Part shown: positions 17,064 through 26,867 of the stretch, one piece after another
Numbering within the stretch: the stretch's first letter is position 1
How the letters are laid out: every line of letters starts with the position of its first letter
Assembly: GCF_000718015.1 (NCBI RefSeq)
Contig: NZ_JODY01000030.1
Span: 62,001-126,000 of the forward strand
Length of the DNA stretch: 64,000 nt
Origin: Streptomyces catenulae
GTDB taxonomy: Bacteria; Actinomycetota; Actinomycetes; Streptomycetales; Streptomycetaceae
Direction: 5' to 3'
Position numbers and translations under genes: made by a program
Notes under the pieces: model-generated
The model's input: only the letters and a program-made list of their open reading frames with translations
Told to the model about the DNA's origin: nothing
The model's database searches: none

Positions 17064-18194
17064 TCACACGCCGGAGGACACTTCGGCCTTCGGCTCGGCA
17101 CCGTCGCCCGAATCGGTCTCGTGGCGGTTCTTCCGCACCGAGGACCAGAAGGACAGCCCGATCAGCACGATACCGATGAGACCGGTGACGACCTCGGGAA
17201 TCTCGTACTTGATGGTGGCGAGGAGGATGACGGCGAGCGCGCCGATCGCGTAGTGCGCGCCGTGCTCCAGGTAGACGTAGTCGTCGAGGGTGCCCTTGCG
17301 GACCAGGAAGACGGTCAGCGACCGGATGTACATCGCGCCGATACCCAGACCCAGCGCCATCTCGAAGATGTCGTTGGTGATGGCGAACGCGCCGATGACG
17401 CCGTCGAAGGAGAACGACGCGTCGATGACCTCCAGGTAGAGGAACATGAAGAACGCGGCCTTACCGGCCAGGCCCATGACGGCGCCGTTGCCCTTCTTCG
17501 CGGGCGCCGCGCCCTCCGCCTCGTCATCGTCGTCCTCGTCGTCCTCCAGCTTGTCCTCGAAGTACCCGGAGATACCGCCGACGACGAGGTAGGTGATCAG
17601 ACCGGCGACACCGGAGAGCAGGACCGTGGCGGTCTTGTCACCGCCGCCGTGCGCGACGTCGGTGGCGACCGTCACCGCGGAGACCAGCAGCACGACCAGC
17701 GCGACGATCACCGAGAGGGTTTCCAGCTTGCCGAGGCGGGCCATCGGCTTCTCGATCCAGGCGAGCCACTTGTGGTCGCGCTCCTCGAAGAGGAAGTCGA
17801 GGAAGATCATCAACAGGAAGACGCCACCGAAGGCCGCGATGGCCGGATGGGCGGCGGTGACCAGCTCCTGGTAATGGGCCTTGTCGTTGATGGCGAGATT
17901 GACCGCCTCGATCGGCCCGAGTTTCGCGGTGATCGCCACGATGACGACCGGGAACACCAGCCGCATACCGAAGACCGCGATCAGAATGCCGAACGTCAGA
18001 AAGATCTTCTGCCAGAAGGCGTTCATCTTGCGCAGGATGCCCGCATTGATGACCGCGTTGTCGAACGACAGCGAGATCTCCAGGATGGAGAGGATCCCGA
18101 CGATCGCGAGGCCCTGCCACCCCCAGAGCACGCCGGCCACGGCGAGGCCGACCACCGTGACGGCGAACGACCAGCCAAAGGTTTTCAGGAGCAC
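17064..18194 (-). CDS. DUF475/TerC-like integral membrane protein
   Basis: 376 residues with about nine membrane helices. Charged residues inside helices (ILEISLSFDNAVINAGIL and FLYLEVIDASFSFDGVIGAFAI) form the two internally repeated TerC-like motifs with conserved acidic residues and Asn, consistent with metal export or sensing. An acidic loop (EDKLEDDEDDDDEAEG) lies between the halves and could bind cations. The GTG at 18194 is the start. In Ter modules the membrane protein is the predicted docking partner of TerD proteins, which are encoded directly upstream here. Confidence 0.88.
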   Translation of the reverse strand: MLLKTFGWSFAVTVVGLAVAGVLWGWQGLAIVGILSILEISLSFDNAVINAGILRKMNAFWQKIFLTFGILIAVFGMRLVFPVVIVAITAKLGPIEAVNLAINDKAHYQELVTAAHPAIAAFGGVFLLMIFLDFLFEERDHKWLAWIEKPMARLGKLETLSVIVALVVLLVSAVTVATDVAHGGGDKTATVLLSGVAGLITYLVVGGISGYFEDKLEDDEDDDDEAEGAAPAKKGNGAVMGLAGKAAFFMFLYLEVIDASFSFDGVIGAFAITNDIFEMALGLGIGAMYIRSLTVFLVRKGTLDDYVYLEHGAHYAIGALAVILLATIKYEIPEVVTGLIGIVLIGLSFWSSVRKNRHETDSGDGAEPKAEVSSGV

Positions 18195-18247
18195 TGCCTA
18201 CCCATTTCCCTAGCTCTGCGGGCCCCCGCGTATGCGGCGTGGTGCCT

Positions 18248-18823
18248 TTACGAAACGTTGACCCCGAAGTCTAGAGCGATGCCCCGCAGACCCGACGCGT
18301 ACCCCTGTCCCACCGCGCGGAACTTCCATTCCCCGTGGTAGCGGTAGACCTCGCCGAAGATCATCGCCGTTTCGGCGGAGGCGTCCTCGCTCAGGTCGTA
18401 GCGCGCGAGTTCACTGCCGTCCGCCTGATTCACGATACGGATGAAGGCATTGCTGACCTGGCCGAAGCTCTGGCCGCGCAGATCCGCCTCATGGATCGAC
18501 ACCGGAAAGACGATCTTGTCGACGCCGTCGGGGACGCCGGTGAGGTCGACCAGGATCGACTCGTCGTCGCCCTCGCCCTCACCGGTGAGGTTGTCGCCGG
18601 TGTGTTCGACGGCGCCCTCGGGGCTCTTGAGGTTGTTGTAGAAGACGAAGTACTCGTCGCCCAGCACCCGGCCTCCGGCGCACAGCAGCGCGCTGGCGTC
18701 GAGGTCGAAGGGGGCTCCTGTGGTGGACCGTGCGTCCCAGCCCAGACCGACCATGATCTGCGTGAGGTCCGGCGCGGCCTTGGACAGGGAGACATTGCCC
18801 CCCTTGGCGAGTGTGACGCTCAT
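18248..18823 (-). CDS. terD: TerD family calcium-binding stress protein (copy 2)
   Basis: 191 residues, the classical single-domain TerD. It begins [15 protein letters not shown] and contains [37 protein letters not shown], the acidic TGEGEGDDE loop that binds calcium, [18 protein letters not shown] and [18 protein letters not shown]. The ATG at 18823 is preceded by GGGGAGGATCC. It lies downstream of a closely similar paralogue and 53 bp upstream of the DUF475 gene, forming a terD-terD-DUF475-TerA-like gene series. Confidence 0.93.
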   Translation of the reverse strand: MSVTLAKGGNVSLSKAAPDLTQIMVGLGWDARSTTGAPFDLDASALLCAGGRVLGDEYFVFYNNLKSPEGAVEHTGDNLTGEGEGDDESILVDLTGVPDGVDKIVFPVSIHEADLRGQSFGQVSNAFIRIVNQADGSELARYDLSEDASAETAMIFGEVYRYHGEWKFRAVGQGYASGLRGIALDFGVNVS

Positions 18824-18987
18824 GGTGTTCGGATCCTCCCCGGTGTCGTGACGGGCCGCGGCGCGCCCTGGGCCGCCGCCCCTGTTGCGCGCGTGCGGCG
18901 CCGCACCCCCTTGCGGGGCGTACGGCGCCGCACGTGGTCGAGCGGTGTCGCGGACCGCACGCCCCGGGGGCGCGGGTCCGCGAGCGG

Positions 18988-19563
18988 TCAGACGTTGACG
19001 CCGAAGTCCTGCGCGATGCCGCGCAGCCCGGAGGCGTACCCCTGGCCGATGGCGCGGAACTTCCACTCCGCGCCGTTGCGGTACAGCTCGCCGAAGACCA
19101 TGGCGGTCTCGGTCGAGGCGTCCTCGCTGAGGTCGTAGCGCGCCAGCTCGGTGCCGTCGGCCTGGTTGACGACGCGGATGTACGCGTTGCGGACCTGACC
19201 GAAGCTCTGCTGACGGGTTTCGGCGTCGTAGATCGACACCGGGAAGACGATCTTCGCGACATCGGCGGGGACACCGGCGAGGTTGACCTTGATGGCCTCG
19301 TCGTCGCCCTCGCCCTCACCGGTGGTGTTGTCACCGGTGTGCTCGACCGAACCGTCGGGGCTCTTCAGGTTGTTGAAGAACACGAAGTTCTGGTCGCTGC
19401 CCACCTTGCCCTGGTCGTTCGTCAGCAGAGCGCTGGCGTCCAGGTCGAAGTCCGTACCGGTGGTGGTACGCGCGTCCCAGCCCAGGCCGACGAGCACGGC
19501 GGTGAGATTGGGGGCTTCCTTCGTCAGCGAGACGTTGCCGCCCTTGCTGAGGCTGACTCCCAC
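18988..19563 (-). CDS. terD: TerD family calcium-binding stress protein (copy 1)
   Basis: 191 residues, the same length as the downstream copy and very similar over the whole length: [93 protein letters not shown]. The start is the GTG at 19563, directly after GGGAGGACTC; an in-frame ATG 12 bases upstream overlaps that ribosome site and is less likely. A possible -10 (TAGGAT) lies within the 161-bp upstream gap. Confidence 0.93.
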   Translation of the reverse strand: MGVSLSKGGNVSLTKEAPNLTAVLVGLGWDARTTTGTDFDLDASALLTNDQGKVGSDQNFVFFNNLKSPDGSVEHTGDNTTGEGEGDDEAIKVNLAGVPADVAKIVFPVSIYDAETRQQSFGQVRNAYIRVVNQADGTELARYDLSEDASTETAMVFGELYRNGAEWKFRAIGQGYASGLRGIAQDFGVNV

Positions 19564-19724
19564 GAGTCCTCCCATAGGTTCGAGGGGTACGTCAAGATTT
19601 TTTGCGCCCCCATCGTGCATGGCATCGGATCAACGAATCGATCCTAGTGACCGGTTCCCGCCGATCGCAGATATCACCGACGAATGTCGGCTGCGGGCGG
19701 GAACCGGCGCCATCCAGGGGGGGC

Positions 19725-20183
19725 TCAGAGCGCGTCGAGCGCCTTGACGTACTCGTTCAGGTCACGGGCGTCGGGCAGACCGTTGACGACCGACCAGCGC
19801 ACCACGCCCTCCTTGTCGATGACGAAGGTGCCGCGCACCGCGCAGCCCTTCTCCTCGTCGAAGACGCCGTAGGCGCGCGACGCCTCACCGTGCGGCCAGA
19901 AGTCCGACAGCATCGGGTACTCCAGGCCCTCCTGCTCGGCGAAGACGCGCAGCGAGAACGGGGAGTCGTTGGAGACCGCCAGCAGCTGGACGTCGTCGTT
20001 GACGAACTTGGGCAGCTCGTCGCGGAGCGCGCACAGCTCACCGGTGCAGACGCCGGTGAAGGCGAAGGGGTAGAAGAGGAGGACGACGGCCTTCTCACCA
20101 CGGAACTGGGAGAGCGTGACCAGCTCGCCGTGCTGGTTCTTCAGCTCGAAATCCGGAGCCTTCGTGCCGACCTCGATCGCCAT
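19725..20183 (-). CDS. AhpE-type peroxiredoxin (1-Cys-like)
   Basis: 152 residues of thioredoxin fold. The peroxidatic motif is PFAFTGVC (Pro39, Thr43, Cys46), followed by a second Cys at 51. Other marks are VLLFYPFAFTGVC, LLAVSNDSPFS and VRGTFVIDKEGVVRW. Such enzymes reduce peroxides and peroxynitrite, in actinobacteria with mycothiol/mycoredoxin. ATG codons at 20192 and 20183 compete; GAAGGG touches the first and is about 8 bases from the second, so 20183 (MAIEVGTKAPDFEL) is chosen. It follows the DUF3052 gene after a strong hairpin. Confidence 0.92.
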   Translation of the reverse strand: MAIEVGTKAPDFELKNQHGELVTLSQFRGEKAVVLLFYPFAFTGVCTGELCALRDELPKFVNDDVQLLAVSNDSPFSLRVFAEQEGLEYPMLSDFWPHGEASRAYGVFDEEKGCAVRGTFVIDKEGVVRWSVVNGLPDARDLNEYVKALDAL

Positions 20184-20271
20184 GGGGTGCATCCCTTCGC
20201 TCACGTTCAACAGATATCGGCCCAACCCTACGCGCCCGCCCGCGCGCGCCGGAGACCGTCCCCGGACGGCA

Positions 20272-20307
20272 CCGAGCCCCCTCCGGACGGATCCGGAGGG
20301 GGCTCGG
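20272..20307 (-). terminator. Strong 16-bp hairpin between DUF3052 and peroxiredoxin genes
   Basis: CCGAGCCCCCTCCGGA (20272-20287) and TCCGGAGGGGGCTCGG (20292-20307) form a perfect 16-bp stem with a 4-base loop, 23 bp beyond the DUF3052 stop. It should end that transcript or attenuate entry into the peroxiredoxin gene. Confidence 0.8.
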
Positions 20308-20330
20308 GGTGCGGCTGAGGAAAGGGGGGC

Positions 20331-20762
20331 TCAGCGCTTGCCGGCCTTCGGCGAGACCAGTCGGCTGCCCGACCAGTCCTTGCCCGCGCTGATGCTCTTG
20401 GTCTGGGACAGACCCGCGGTCTGCGCGGCCTCATTGATGTCGCTCGGCTCGATGTAGCCATCGCGCCCGGTCTTGGGCGTCAGCAGCCACACGACGCCTC
20501 CCTCGTCGATCAGGCCGATGGCATCCACCAGCGCGTCCGTGAGGTCGCCGTCGTCGTCGCGGAACCACAGGACGACGGCATCCGCCACGTCGTCGTAGTC
20601 CTCGTCGACGAGGTCCTGGCCGATAACGGCCTCAATACCTTCGCGGAGATCGTGGTCGACGTCGTCGTCGTAGCCGATCTCCTGGACCACCTGTCCGGGC
20701 TCGAACCCCAGCCTGGCGGCAGGGTTGGTCCGCTCCTCCGCGTGGTCCGCGGTCGCGCTCAC
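20331..20762 (-). CDS. DUF3052 family protein
   Basis: 143 acidic residues matching the actinobacterial DUF3052 family: ARLGFEPGQVVQEIGYDDDV, a run of Asp-rich segments (DEDYDDVADAVVLWFRDDD), WLLTPKTGRDGYIEPSDI and a C-terminal AGLSQTKSISAGKDWSGSRL. Function is not established. The start is GTG at 20762 with a full AGGAGG 6 bases upstream. It is divergent from aceE and separated from it by 529 bp, the same order as in Streptomyces coelicolor as I recall it. Confidence 0.88.
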   Translation of the reverse strand: MSATADHAEERTNPAARLGFEPGQVVQEIGYDDDVDHDLREGIEAVIGQDLVDEDYDDVADAVVLWFRDDDGDLTDALVDAIGLIDEGGVVWLLTPKTGRDGYIEPSDINEAAQTAGLSQTKSISAGKDWSGSRLVSPKAGKR

Positions 20763-21291
20763 GGATTGCCTCCTGTCGTGTTTCGGAAATGCTCTGGAAC
20801 GCTCCGCGCGTGCGCGGAGCATTGGGCGTAGTCCACACGGGCGGGACGGATCGCGCAAGTACCCGGCCGCGGAGACCGCCTAAACGGTGACGATTGGCGG
20901 CGTCTCGCCGCAACTGCGACCCCATCCGGACAGGCCGAAGTGATGCACCTCACGACGATCTGCCGGGTTTGCGGTGTGGACAGTCGTGACGATCCCACCT
21001 ACACGTTCTACCCGCCTCCTGGACACCCATGCGGATTCCGTACCTCAGTACGTCACCCTCTGTCGACATGGGCGTATGGTTGCGATTTGGCCGACCTGTC
21101 ACCACGGCCCGCGCCGCCGTCGCCTCCCCGCCTGGGGTTACCCCTCGGTAGAGATGACGTATCCCGAGGGCGCGGTACACGATGGAAGGCGGCGTGACCA
21201 CCGACAGACACCACAGAGAGACACCATCCGACCGCGTGCGCAGCAGCTATCGCGTGCAGAGCACGACATGACCCGAACACGAAGGAACAGC
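20763..21291. other. 529-bp intergenic region upstream of aceE
   Basis: No gene supported; the short open frames here have no coding bias or ribosome sites. It must carry the divergent promoters of DUF3052 and aceE and probably a long aceE leader. Less GC-rich sequence at about 20940-21090 is the most promoter-like part, but I cannot name a -35/-10 pair with confidence. Confidence 0.5.
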
Positions 21292-24024
21292 GTGGCTTCC
21301 GGATCCGATCGAAACCCGATCATCATTGGCGGCCTTCCCAGCCAGGTCCCGGACTTCGATCCCGAAGAGACCCAGGAATGGCTCGACTCGCTCGACGCAG
21401 CCGTCGATGAGCGAGGCCGGGAACGAGCTCGCTACCTCATGCTTCGACTGATCGAGCGGGCCCGCGAGAAGCGCGTGGCCGTGCCCGAGATGCGCAGCAC
21501 GGATTACGTCAACACCATCGCGACCAAGGACGAGCCGTTCTTCCCCGGCAACGAGGAGATCGAGCGCAAGGTCCTGAACGCGACCCGGTGGAACGCGGCC
21601 GTCATGGTCTCCCGGGCGCAGCGCCCCGGTATCGGCGTCGGTGGTCACATCGCCACGTTCGCCTCCTCCGCCTCCCTGTACGACGTGGGCTTCAACCACT
21701 TCTTCCGGGGCAAGGACGACGGCAAGGGTGGCGACCAGATCTTCTTCCAGGGCCACGCCTCCCCCGGCGTGTACGCCCGCGCGTATCTGCTCGACCGGCT
21801 CTCCAACGCCCAGCTGGACGCGTTCCGCCAGGAGAAGTCCAAGGCCCCCGACGGTCTGTCCAGCTACCCGCACCCGCGGCTGATGCCGGACTTCTGGGAG
21901 TTCCCGACCGTCTCGATGGGCCTGGGCCCGCTCGGCGCGATCTACCAGGCGCGGATGAACCGCTACATGGAGGCGCGCGGCATCGCCGACACCTCCGACA
22001 GCCACGTCTGGGCCTTCCTGGGCGACGGCGAGATGGACGAGCCGGAGTCGCTGGGCCAGCTCTCCATCGCCGCGCGTGAGGGGCTGGACAACCTCACCTT
22101 CGTCGTCAACTGCAACCTGCAGCGCCTGGACGGCCCGGTCCGCGGCAACGGCAAGATCATGCAGGAGCTGGAGTCGCAGTTCCGCGGCGCGGGCTGGAAC
22201 GTCATCAAGCTGGTCTGGGACCGCAGCTGGGACCCGCTGCTGGCGCAGGACCGCGACGGCATCCTGGTCAACAAGCTCAACACCACGCCCGACGGTCAGT
22301 TCCAGACGTACGCCACCGAGACCGGCGCGTACATCCGTGACCACTTCTTCGGCGGCGACCACCGGCTGCGCGCCATGGTCGAGAACATGACCGACGACCA
22401 GATCCTGCACCTGGGCCGCGGCGGTCACGACCACAAGAAGATCTTCGCGGCGTACGCGGCGGCCAAGGCGCACAAGGGCCAGCCGACGGTGATCCTCGCG
22501 CAGACCGTCAAGGGCTGGACGCTCGGCCCGAACTTCGAGGGCCGCAACGCGACCCACCAGATGAAGAAGCTCACGGTCGAGGACCTCAAGGGCTTCCGCG
22601 ACCGGCTGCGGCTGCCGATCCCGGACAAGGACCTGGAGGACGGCCTGCCGCCGTACTACCACCCGGGCCGCGACTCCGAAGAGATCCAGTACATGCACGA
22701 CCGCCGCAAGGCGCTGGGCGGCTATGTGCCGACCCGTGTCGTGCGGGCCAAGCCGCTGCCGCTGCCGGACGACAAGGCGTACGCCGGTGCCAAGAAGGGC
22801 TCCGGCCAGCAGAAGATCGCCACGACCATGGCGTTCGTCCGGGTCCTGAAGGACCTCATGCGGGACAAGGAGATCGGCAAGCGCTTCGTGCCGATCGCGC
22901 CCGACGAGTACCGCACCTTCGGCATGGACGCGTTCTTCCCGTCGGCGAAGATCTACAACCCGCTGGGCCAGATCTACGAGTCGGTCGACCGCGAGCTGCT
23001 GCTGGCGTACAAGGAGTCGCCGACCGGCCAGATGCTGCACGACGGCATCACCGAGGCCGGTTGCACCGCCTCGCTGATCGCCGCGGGCTCCGCCTACGCC
23101 ACCCACGGCGAGCCGCTGATCCCGGTCTACGTCTTCTACTCGATGTTCGGCTTCCAGCGGACCGGCGACCAGTTCTGGCAGATGGCCGACCAGCTGGCGC
23201 GCGGCTTCGTGCTCGGCGCGACCGCCGGTCGTACGACGCTGACCGGCGAGGGCCTCCAGCACGCCGACGGCCACTCCCAGCTGCTGGCCTCGACCAACCC
23301 GGCGTGTGTCGCCTACGACCCGGCGTACGGGTACGAGATCGCGCACATCGTCAAGGACGGTCTGCGCCGGATGTACGGCGAGAACTCCGAGGACGTCTTC
23401 TACTACCTGACCGTCTACAACGAGCCGATCCAGCACCCGGCCGAGCCGTCCGACGTGGACGTCGAGGGCATCCTGAAGGGTCTGCACCGGATCAAGGCCG
23501 GGGAGAAGGGCGAGCACGCGGCCCAGATCCTCGCCTCGGGTGTCGCGGTGCCGTGGGCCGAGGAGGCCCAGCGGATCCTGGCGGACGAGTGGAACGTCAA
23601 GGCGGACGTCTGGTCGGCGACCTCCTGGAACGAGCTGCGCCGCGAGGCCGTCGAGGTCGAGCGTCACAACCTGCTCCACCCCGAGGAGGAGCAGCAGGTC
23701 CCGTACGTCACCCGCAAGCTGGCGGACGCGCCCGGCCCGAAGGTCGCGGTGTCGGACTGGATGCGTTCGGTGCCGGACCAGATCGCGCGCTGGGTGCCCG
23801 GTGCGTACCAGTCGCTGGGCGCCGACGGCTTCGGCTTCGCGGACACCCGCGGTGCCGCCCGCCGCTTCTTCCACATCGACGCGGAGTCGATCGTGCTCGG
23901 TGTGCTGACCGAGCTGGCGAAGGAGGGCAAGGTCGACCGCTCGCTGCTGAAGCAGGCCATCGACCGTTACGAGCTGCTGGACGTCACGGCCGCCGACGCC
24001 GGGGAGGCGGGCGGCGACGCCTGA
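21292..24024 (+). CDS. aceE: Pyruvate dehydrogenase E1 component, homodimeric type
   Basis: 910 residues, the usual length for homodimeric AceE. It decarboxylates pyruvate with thiamine diphosphate and acetylates the E2 lipoyl domain. The ThDP motif is [20 protein letters not shown] ending in NCN. The N-terminal region [20 protein letters not shown] and the transketolase-central part [18 protein letters not shown] are as expected. GTG at 21292 is chosen because AAGGA is 5 bases upstream and the protein then begins [17 protein letters not shown] as in streptomycete AceE1; an ATG at 21268 is the alternative. No E2/E3 genes are nearby. It supplies acetyl-CoA for the fab genes 15 kb away. Confidence 0.97.
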   Translation: MASGSDRNPIIIGGLPSQVPDFDPEETQEWLDSLDAAVDERGRERARYLMLRLIERAREKRVAVPEMRSTDYVNTIATKDEPFFPGNEEIERKVLNATRWNAAVMVSRAQRPGIGVGGHIATFASSASLYDVGFNHFFRGKDDGKGGDQIFFQGHASPGVYARAYLLDRLSNAQLDAFRQEKSKAPDGLSSYPHPRLMPDFWEFPTVSMGLGPLGAIYQARMNRYMEARGIADTSDSHVWAFLGDGEMDEPESLGQLSIAAREGLDNLTFVVNCNLQRLDGPVRGNGKIMQELESQFRGAGWNVIKLVWDRSWDPLLAQDRDGILVNKLNTTPDGQFQTYATETGAYIRDHFFGGDHRLRAMVENMTDDQILHLGRGGHDHKKIFAAYAAAKAHKGQPTVILAQTVKGWTLGPNFEGRNATHQMKKLTVEDLKGFRDRLRLPIPDKDLEDGLPPYYHPGRDSEEIQYMHDRRKALGGYVPTRVVRAKPLPLPDDKAYAGAKKGSGQQKIATTMAFVRVLKDLMRDKEIGKRFVPIAPDEYRTFGMDAFFPSAKIYNPLGQIYESVDRELLLAYKESPTGQMLHDGITEAGCTASLIAAGSAYATHGEPLIPVYVFYSMFGFQRTGDQFWQMADQLARGFVLGATAGRTTLTGEGLQHADGHSQLLASTNPACVAYDPAYGYEIAHIVKDGLRRMYGENSEDVFYYLTVYNEPIQHPAEPSDVDVEGILKGLHRIKAGEKGEHAAQILASGVAVPWAEEAQRILADEWNVKADVWSATSWNELRREAVEVERHNLLHPEEEQQVPYVTRKLADAPGPKVAVSDWMRSVPDQIARWVPGAYQSLGADGFGFADTRGAARRFFHIDAESIVLGVLTELAKEGKVDRSLLKQAIDRYELLDVTAADAGEAGGDA

Positions 24025-24044
24025 GCCACCGCACGGCCCCTGCC

Positions 24045-24076
24045 GCGCCCCCGACCGGTCCGCCGGTCGGGGGCGC
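24045..24076 (+). terminator. Hairpin terminator of aceE
   Basis: GCGCCCCCGACCGG (24045-24058) and CCGGTCGGGGGCGC (24063-24076) form a perfect 14-bp stem with a TCCG loop, 21 bp after the stop. Confidence 0.85.
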
Positions 24077-24123
24077 GGCGCATTTCCGGGCACGGCCGTG
24101 TCCGGGGTGCGGATCATCGCCGG

Positions 24124-24525
24124 TCAGCTCTCCCAGATCTTCACCGCGCGGAAGCGGTACGGCGAGCTGGGCAGCCAGCTGCCGCCGCCCGGGTAGGTGT
24201 CGAACTCGCCGGTCTCGGCACAGGTGGCGCTCTGGTACGTGGTGACCGGGCGGCCGGTGCGGTTGGCCAGCGAGGCGGCCGTGGTGCCCTTGGGCAGCGA
24301 GATGCAGCTGTCGATGTCGGTGTCGGCCAGCTCGAAGGTCTGCCGCTTGCCGCCGAACTTCGCCTCCGGCCAGACGCAGAGCTGCCCCTTGGCGCAGTCG
24401 CCGGAGGCGGCGCTGCCGCCGGAGGCCGCATGGGCGGCGGGTGCGGCGAGGACGGTGGGTGCGGTGAGGGTGGCGGCCAGCGCGGCGAGGCCGGTGACGA
24501 GCGCGGTGCTGCGGTGAATACGCAT
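24124..24525 (-). CDS. Secreted peptidase inhibitor I36-like protein
   Basis: 133 residues with a Sec signal peptide (MRIHRSTALVTGLAALAATL, cleavage likely after AAPAAHAA). The mature part begins with a short Ser/Gly linker and has DCAKGQLCVWPEAKFGGKR, then SCISLPKG, ANRTGRPVTTY and a Cys near the end, the disulfide-bonded beta/gamma-crystallin-like layout of the I36 (SMI-type metallopeptidase inhibitor) family. Whether it inhibits a protease is not shown. The ATG at 24525 has GGGGAGA upstream. Confidence 0.8.
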   Translation of the reverse strand: MRIHRSTALVTGLAALAATLTAPTVLAAPAAHAASGGSAASGDCAKGQLCVWPEAKFGGKRQTFELADTDIDSCISLPKGTTAASLANRTGRPVTTYQSATCAETGEFDTYPGGGSWLPSSPYRFRAVKIWES

Positions 24526-25148
24526 CAGGAATCTCCCCCGTGAGTACGGCGATGGGTGTGCCGCCGGCCGGTTGCCCGCGGCGGGTTCACTGCCGAGCTT
24601 CGGCGTCGGCCGGGGCGGCTGCCAAGACCTCGGCGGCAGCACCACCCGGTGGGGCGATGTGGACGGAGCGTAGGGCTCGGGGCCAAGCCTGTGCGGCGTC
24701 AGGTTGACGCCTCGGCAGTGGTCCCGGGACGCCGTGGAAACCGTTCCTCCCGCCTGTACCAAGGGGTCCGCCGACCGGGCCGGGTGGCGGCCGCCGCGGG
24801 GAGTTCCCGTGCGGGACTCATCCGAAGGAGCGAAACGGGGCGGAAGCGGGGGCCGGGCGGGACAGGCATCGACGGCTGTCGCCCGATGTGGCGCGTACGG
24901 CGGGGAGTTGACGCGTACGGCGGGGGAAATGCGCGGGGCGGCCGGGGCGGCTGAGCCGGGCGGCGGGCGGCGCGGGGCCCGGAGCGCGAAGACCGGCGCG
25001 GGCCGGGCGATTCGGAGGCGGGTGTGAGGCCGGACGGCGCGGAGACCGGTGCGAGCCCCGGGCGGGGCCTGTCGCGAGGCGGCACAACGGCGCGCGGCCG
25101 GACCGGGGGTGTCCGGTCCTGTCGCGCGCCGTCAGGGATGTGGGTGGC
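24526..25148. other. 623-bp intergenic region between I36 gene and MFS gene stop
   Basis: No gene seen on either strand. The part next to 24525 should hold the I36 promoter. A 12-bp direct repeat (CGTACGGCGGGG) occurs twice around 24893-24925. The rest is plain GC-rich sequence. Confidence 0.5.
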
Positions 25149-26750
25149 TCAGATGTGGCCGACGCCCGCGCCCGCCTCCGCGTTCGCGCCGCGCTTGGTG
25201 AAGAGCGCGACCACGGCGGCGACCACGGCGACACCGCAGGCCACGGTGAAGGCGAGGCCCATGCCGGAGATGAAGGTGTCGTGGGCGACCGCGACGATCT
25301 TCTGGCCGATCGCGGGCGGGGTGTTCGGCGGCACCGGCGCGAAGCCCGCCGAGACCGCGTCGGACGCCTGCGACAGCTGCTGGGAGTCGACCGGGGGCAG
25401 TCCCGCGTCCTTCCAGTTGCCCGGCAGGTCGTTCTCGACGCGGGACGCCATCACCGCGCCCAGGACGGCGGTGCCAAGGCTGCCGCCGACCTGCATCGCG
25501 GCCTGCTGAAGACCACCGGCCACGCCGGACAGCTCCAGCGGGGCGTTGCCGACGATGACCTCGGTGGCGCCGACCATGACCGGGGCGAGGCCCAGACCGA
25601 GCAGGGCGAACCAGACCGACATCGTCGCCGTGCCGGTGCCGGTGTCCAGGCCGGACATGCCATACATCGCGACGGCGGTCAGCACCATGCCGCCGACCAG
25701 CGGGATACGCGGGCCGAGCTTGGTGATCAGGGCTCCGGCCAGCGGCGAGCCGACGATCATCATGCCGGTGAGCGGCAGGAGGTGGAGACCGCTGTCGACC
25801 GGGCTCATGCCGTGGACGTTCTGGAGGTAGAACGTCACGAAGAAGAGGCCGCCCATGAACGCGAAGGCCATCAGGACCATCAGGACCGTGCCCGCGGTGA
25901 GCGGCACGGAGCGGAACATCCGCAGCGGGATGAGCGGCTCGCGCACCTTCGTCTCCAGGAACGCGAAGAGGACGAAGAGCACCAGGGAGCCGATCAGGAA
26001 GCCCCAGGTCTGGAGGGAGCCCCAGCCCCAGTCGGACGCCTTGATCAGCGGCCATATGAGGCAGAACATCGCGCCGGAGAGCAGCGCGATGCCGGGTATG
26101 TCGAACGACCGCGGGGCGTTGGCCGCGCGGTGGTCCTTGAGGATCACCAGGCCCAGGACGAGCGCCAGCACGCCCACCGGGACGTTGATGAAGAACACCG
26201 ACTGCCAGCTGACGTGCTCGACGAGCAGACCGCCGACGATCGGGCCACCGGCGGTGGAGGCGCCGATGACCATGCCCCAGATGCCGATCGCCATGTTGAG
26301 CTTCTCGGCGGGGAAGGTCGCGCGCAGCAGACCGAGCGCCGCGGGCATCAGCAGCGCGCCGAACAGGCCCTGGAGCACGCGGAAGATGATGACGAAGGTG
26401 ACTTCCTTGGAGAAGCCGATGGCCCCGGAGGCGGCGGCGAAGCCGACGATGCCTATCAGGAACGTCTGACGGTGACCGAAGCGGTCACCGAGCTTTCCGG
26501 CGGTGATCAGCGCGATGGCCAGCGCGAGCATGTAGCCGTTGGTGATCCACTGCACATCGGCCAGCGAGGCGTTCAGATCCTGCTTGATGGCCGGGTTGGC
26601 GATCGCCACGATCGTGCCGTCGAGGGCGACCATCATGACGCCGATCGCGACGGAGAAGAGAGTCAGCCACGGATGGCCGCGCAACCCCTTACGGGGCTCC
26701 GGTACGGGAAGTTCCGGCGCGCTCTGGGCAACCGGGGTCTGGGAACTCAT
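25149..26750 (-). CDS. MFS drug efflux transporter, DHA2 family (14 TM)
   Basis: 533 residues with 14 predicted helices. Helix 1 carries GVMMVALDGTIVAIANPAI (DHA2 motif D1), the 2-3 loop has GKLGDRFGHRQTF (MFS motif A), and helix 5 contains GASTAGGPIVGGLLV (motif C, typical of antiporters). The family exports drugs or toxic metabolites against protons. It is divergent from a TetR gene. A minus-strand promoter TTGTCA-18-TAGTGT ends 8 bases before the ATG, so its mRNA is near-leaderless, and a palindromic operator lies in the spacer. Confidence 0.93.
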   Translation of the reverse strand: MSSQTPVAQSAPELPVPEPRKGLRGHPWLTLFSVAIGVMMVALDGTIVAIANPAIKQDLNASLADVQWITNGYMLALAIALITAGKLGDRFGHRQTFLIGIVGFAAASGAIGFSKEVTFVIIFRVLQGLFGALLMPAALGLLRATFPAEKLNMAIGIWGMVIGASTAGGPIVGGLLVEHVSWQSVFFINVPVGVLALVLGLVILKDHRAANAPRSFDIPGIALLSGAMFCLIWPLIKASDWGWGSLQTWGFLIGSLVLFVLFAFLETKVREPLIPLRMFRSVPLTAGTVLMVLMAFAFMGGLFFVTFYLQNVHGMSPVDSGLHLLPLTGMMIVGSPLAGALITKLGPRIPLVGGMVLTAVAMYGMSGLDTGTGTATMSVWFALLGLGLAPVMVGATEVIVGNAPLELSGVAGGLQQAAMQVGGSLGTAVLGAVMASRVENDLPGNWKDAGLPPVDSQQLSQASDAVSAGFAPVPPNTPPAIGQKIVAVAHDTFISGMGLAFTVACGVAVVAAVVALFTKRGANAEAGAGVGHI

Positions 26751-26758
26751 ATCCGGAG

Positions 26759-26810
26759 ACACTAATGTCAGCGGCTGACAGTTGACAAAGCAATTCATGA
26801 GTCGGTAACT
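26759..26810. promoter_or_regulatory. Overlapping divergent promoters with TetR operator
   Basis: The perfect palindrome TGTCAGC-G-GCTGACA lies at 26766-26780. On the minus strand TTGTCA (26788-26783), an 18-bp spacer and TAGTGT (26764-26759) form the MFS promoter, with the palindrome inside the spacer. On the plus strand TTGACA (26782-26787) and GTAACT (26805-26810), 17 bp apart, form a promoter for the TetR gene. The two -35 boxes overlap, so one bound repressor would block both. Confidence 0.75.
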
Positions 26811-26867
26811 GTCATTTCGCTCACAGCTATCCTGAGCAGCGAGAACACCATGGAAAGGCGGCGCAGC

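Noticed and set aside
21247..24117. A 956-codon open frame antisense to aceE
   Set aside because: It is a shadow of the third-position GC bias of aceE; the product has no recognisable domain.
24704..25027. Open frame between the I36 and MFS genes
   Set aside because: Gly/Arg-rich, no ribosome site, no domain; consistent with GC-rich non-coding DNA.
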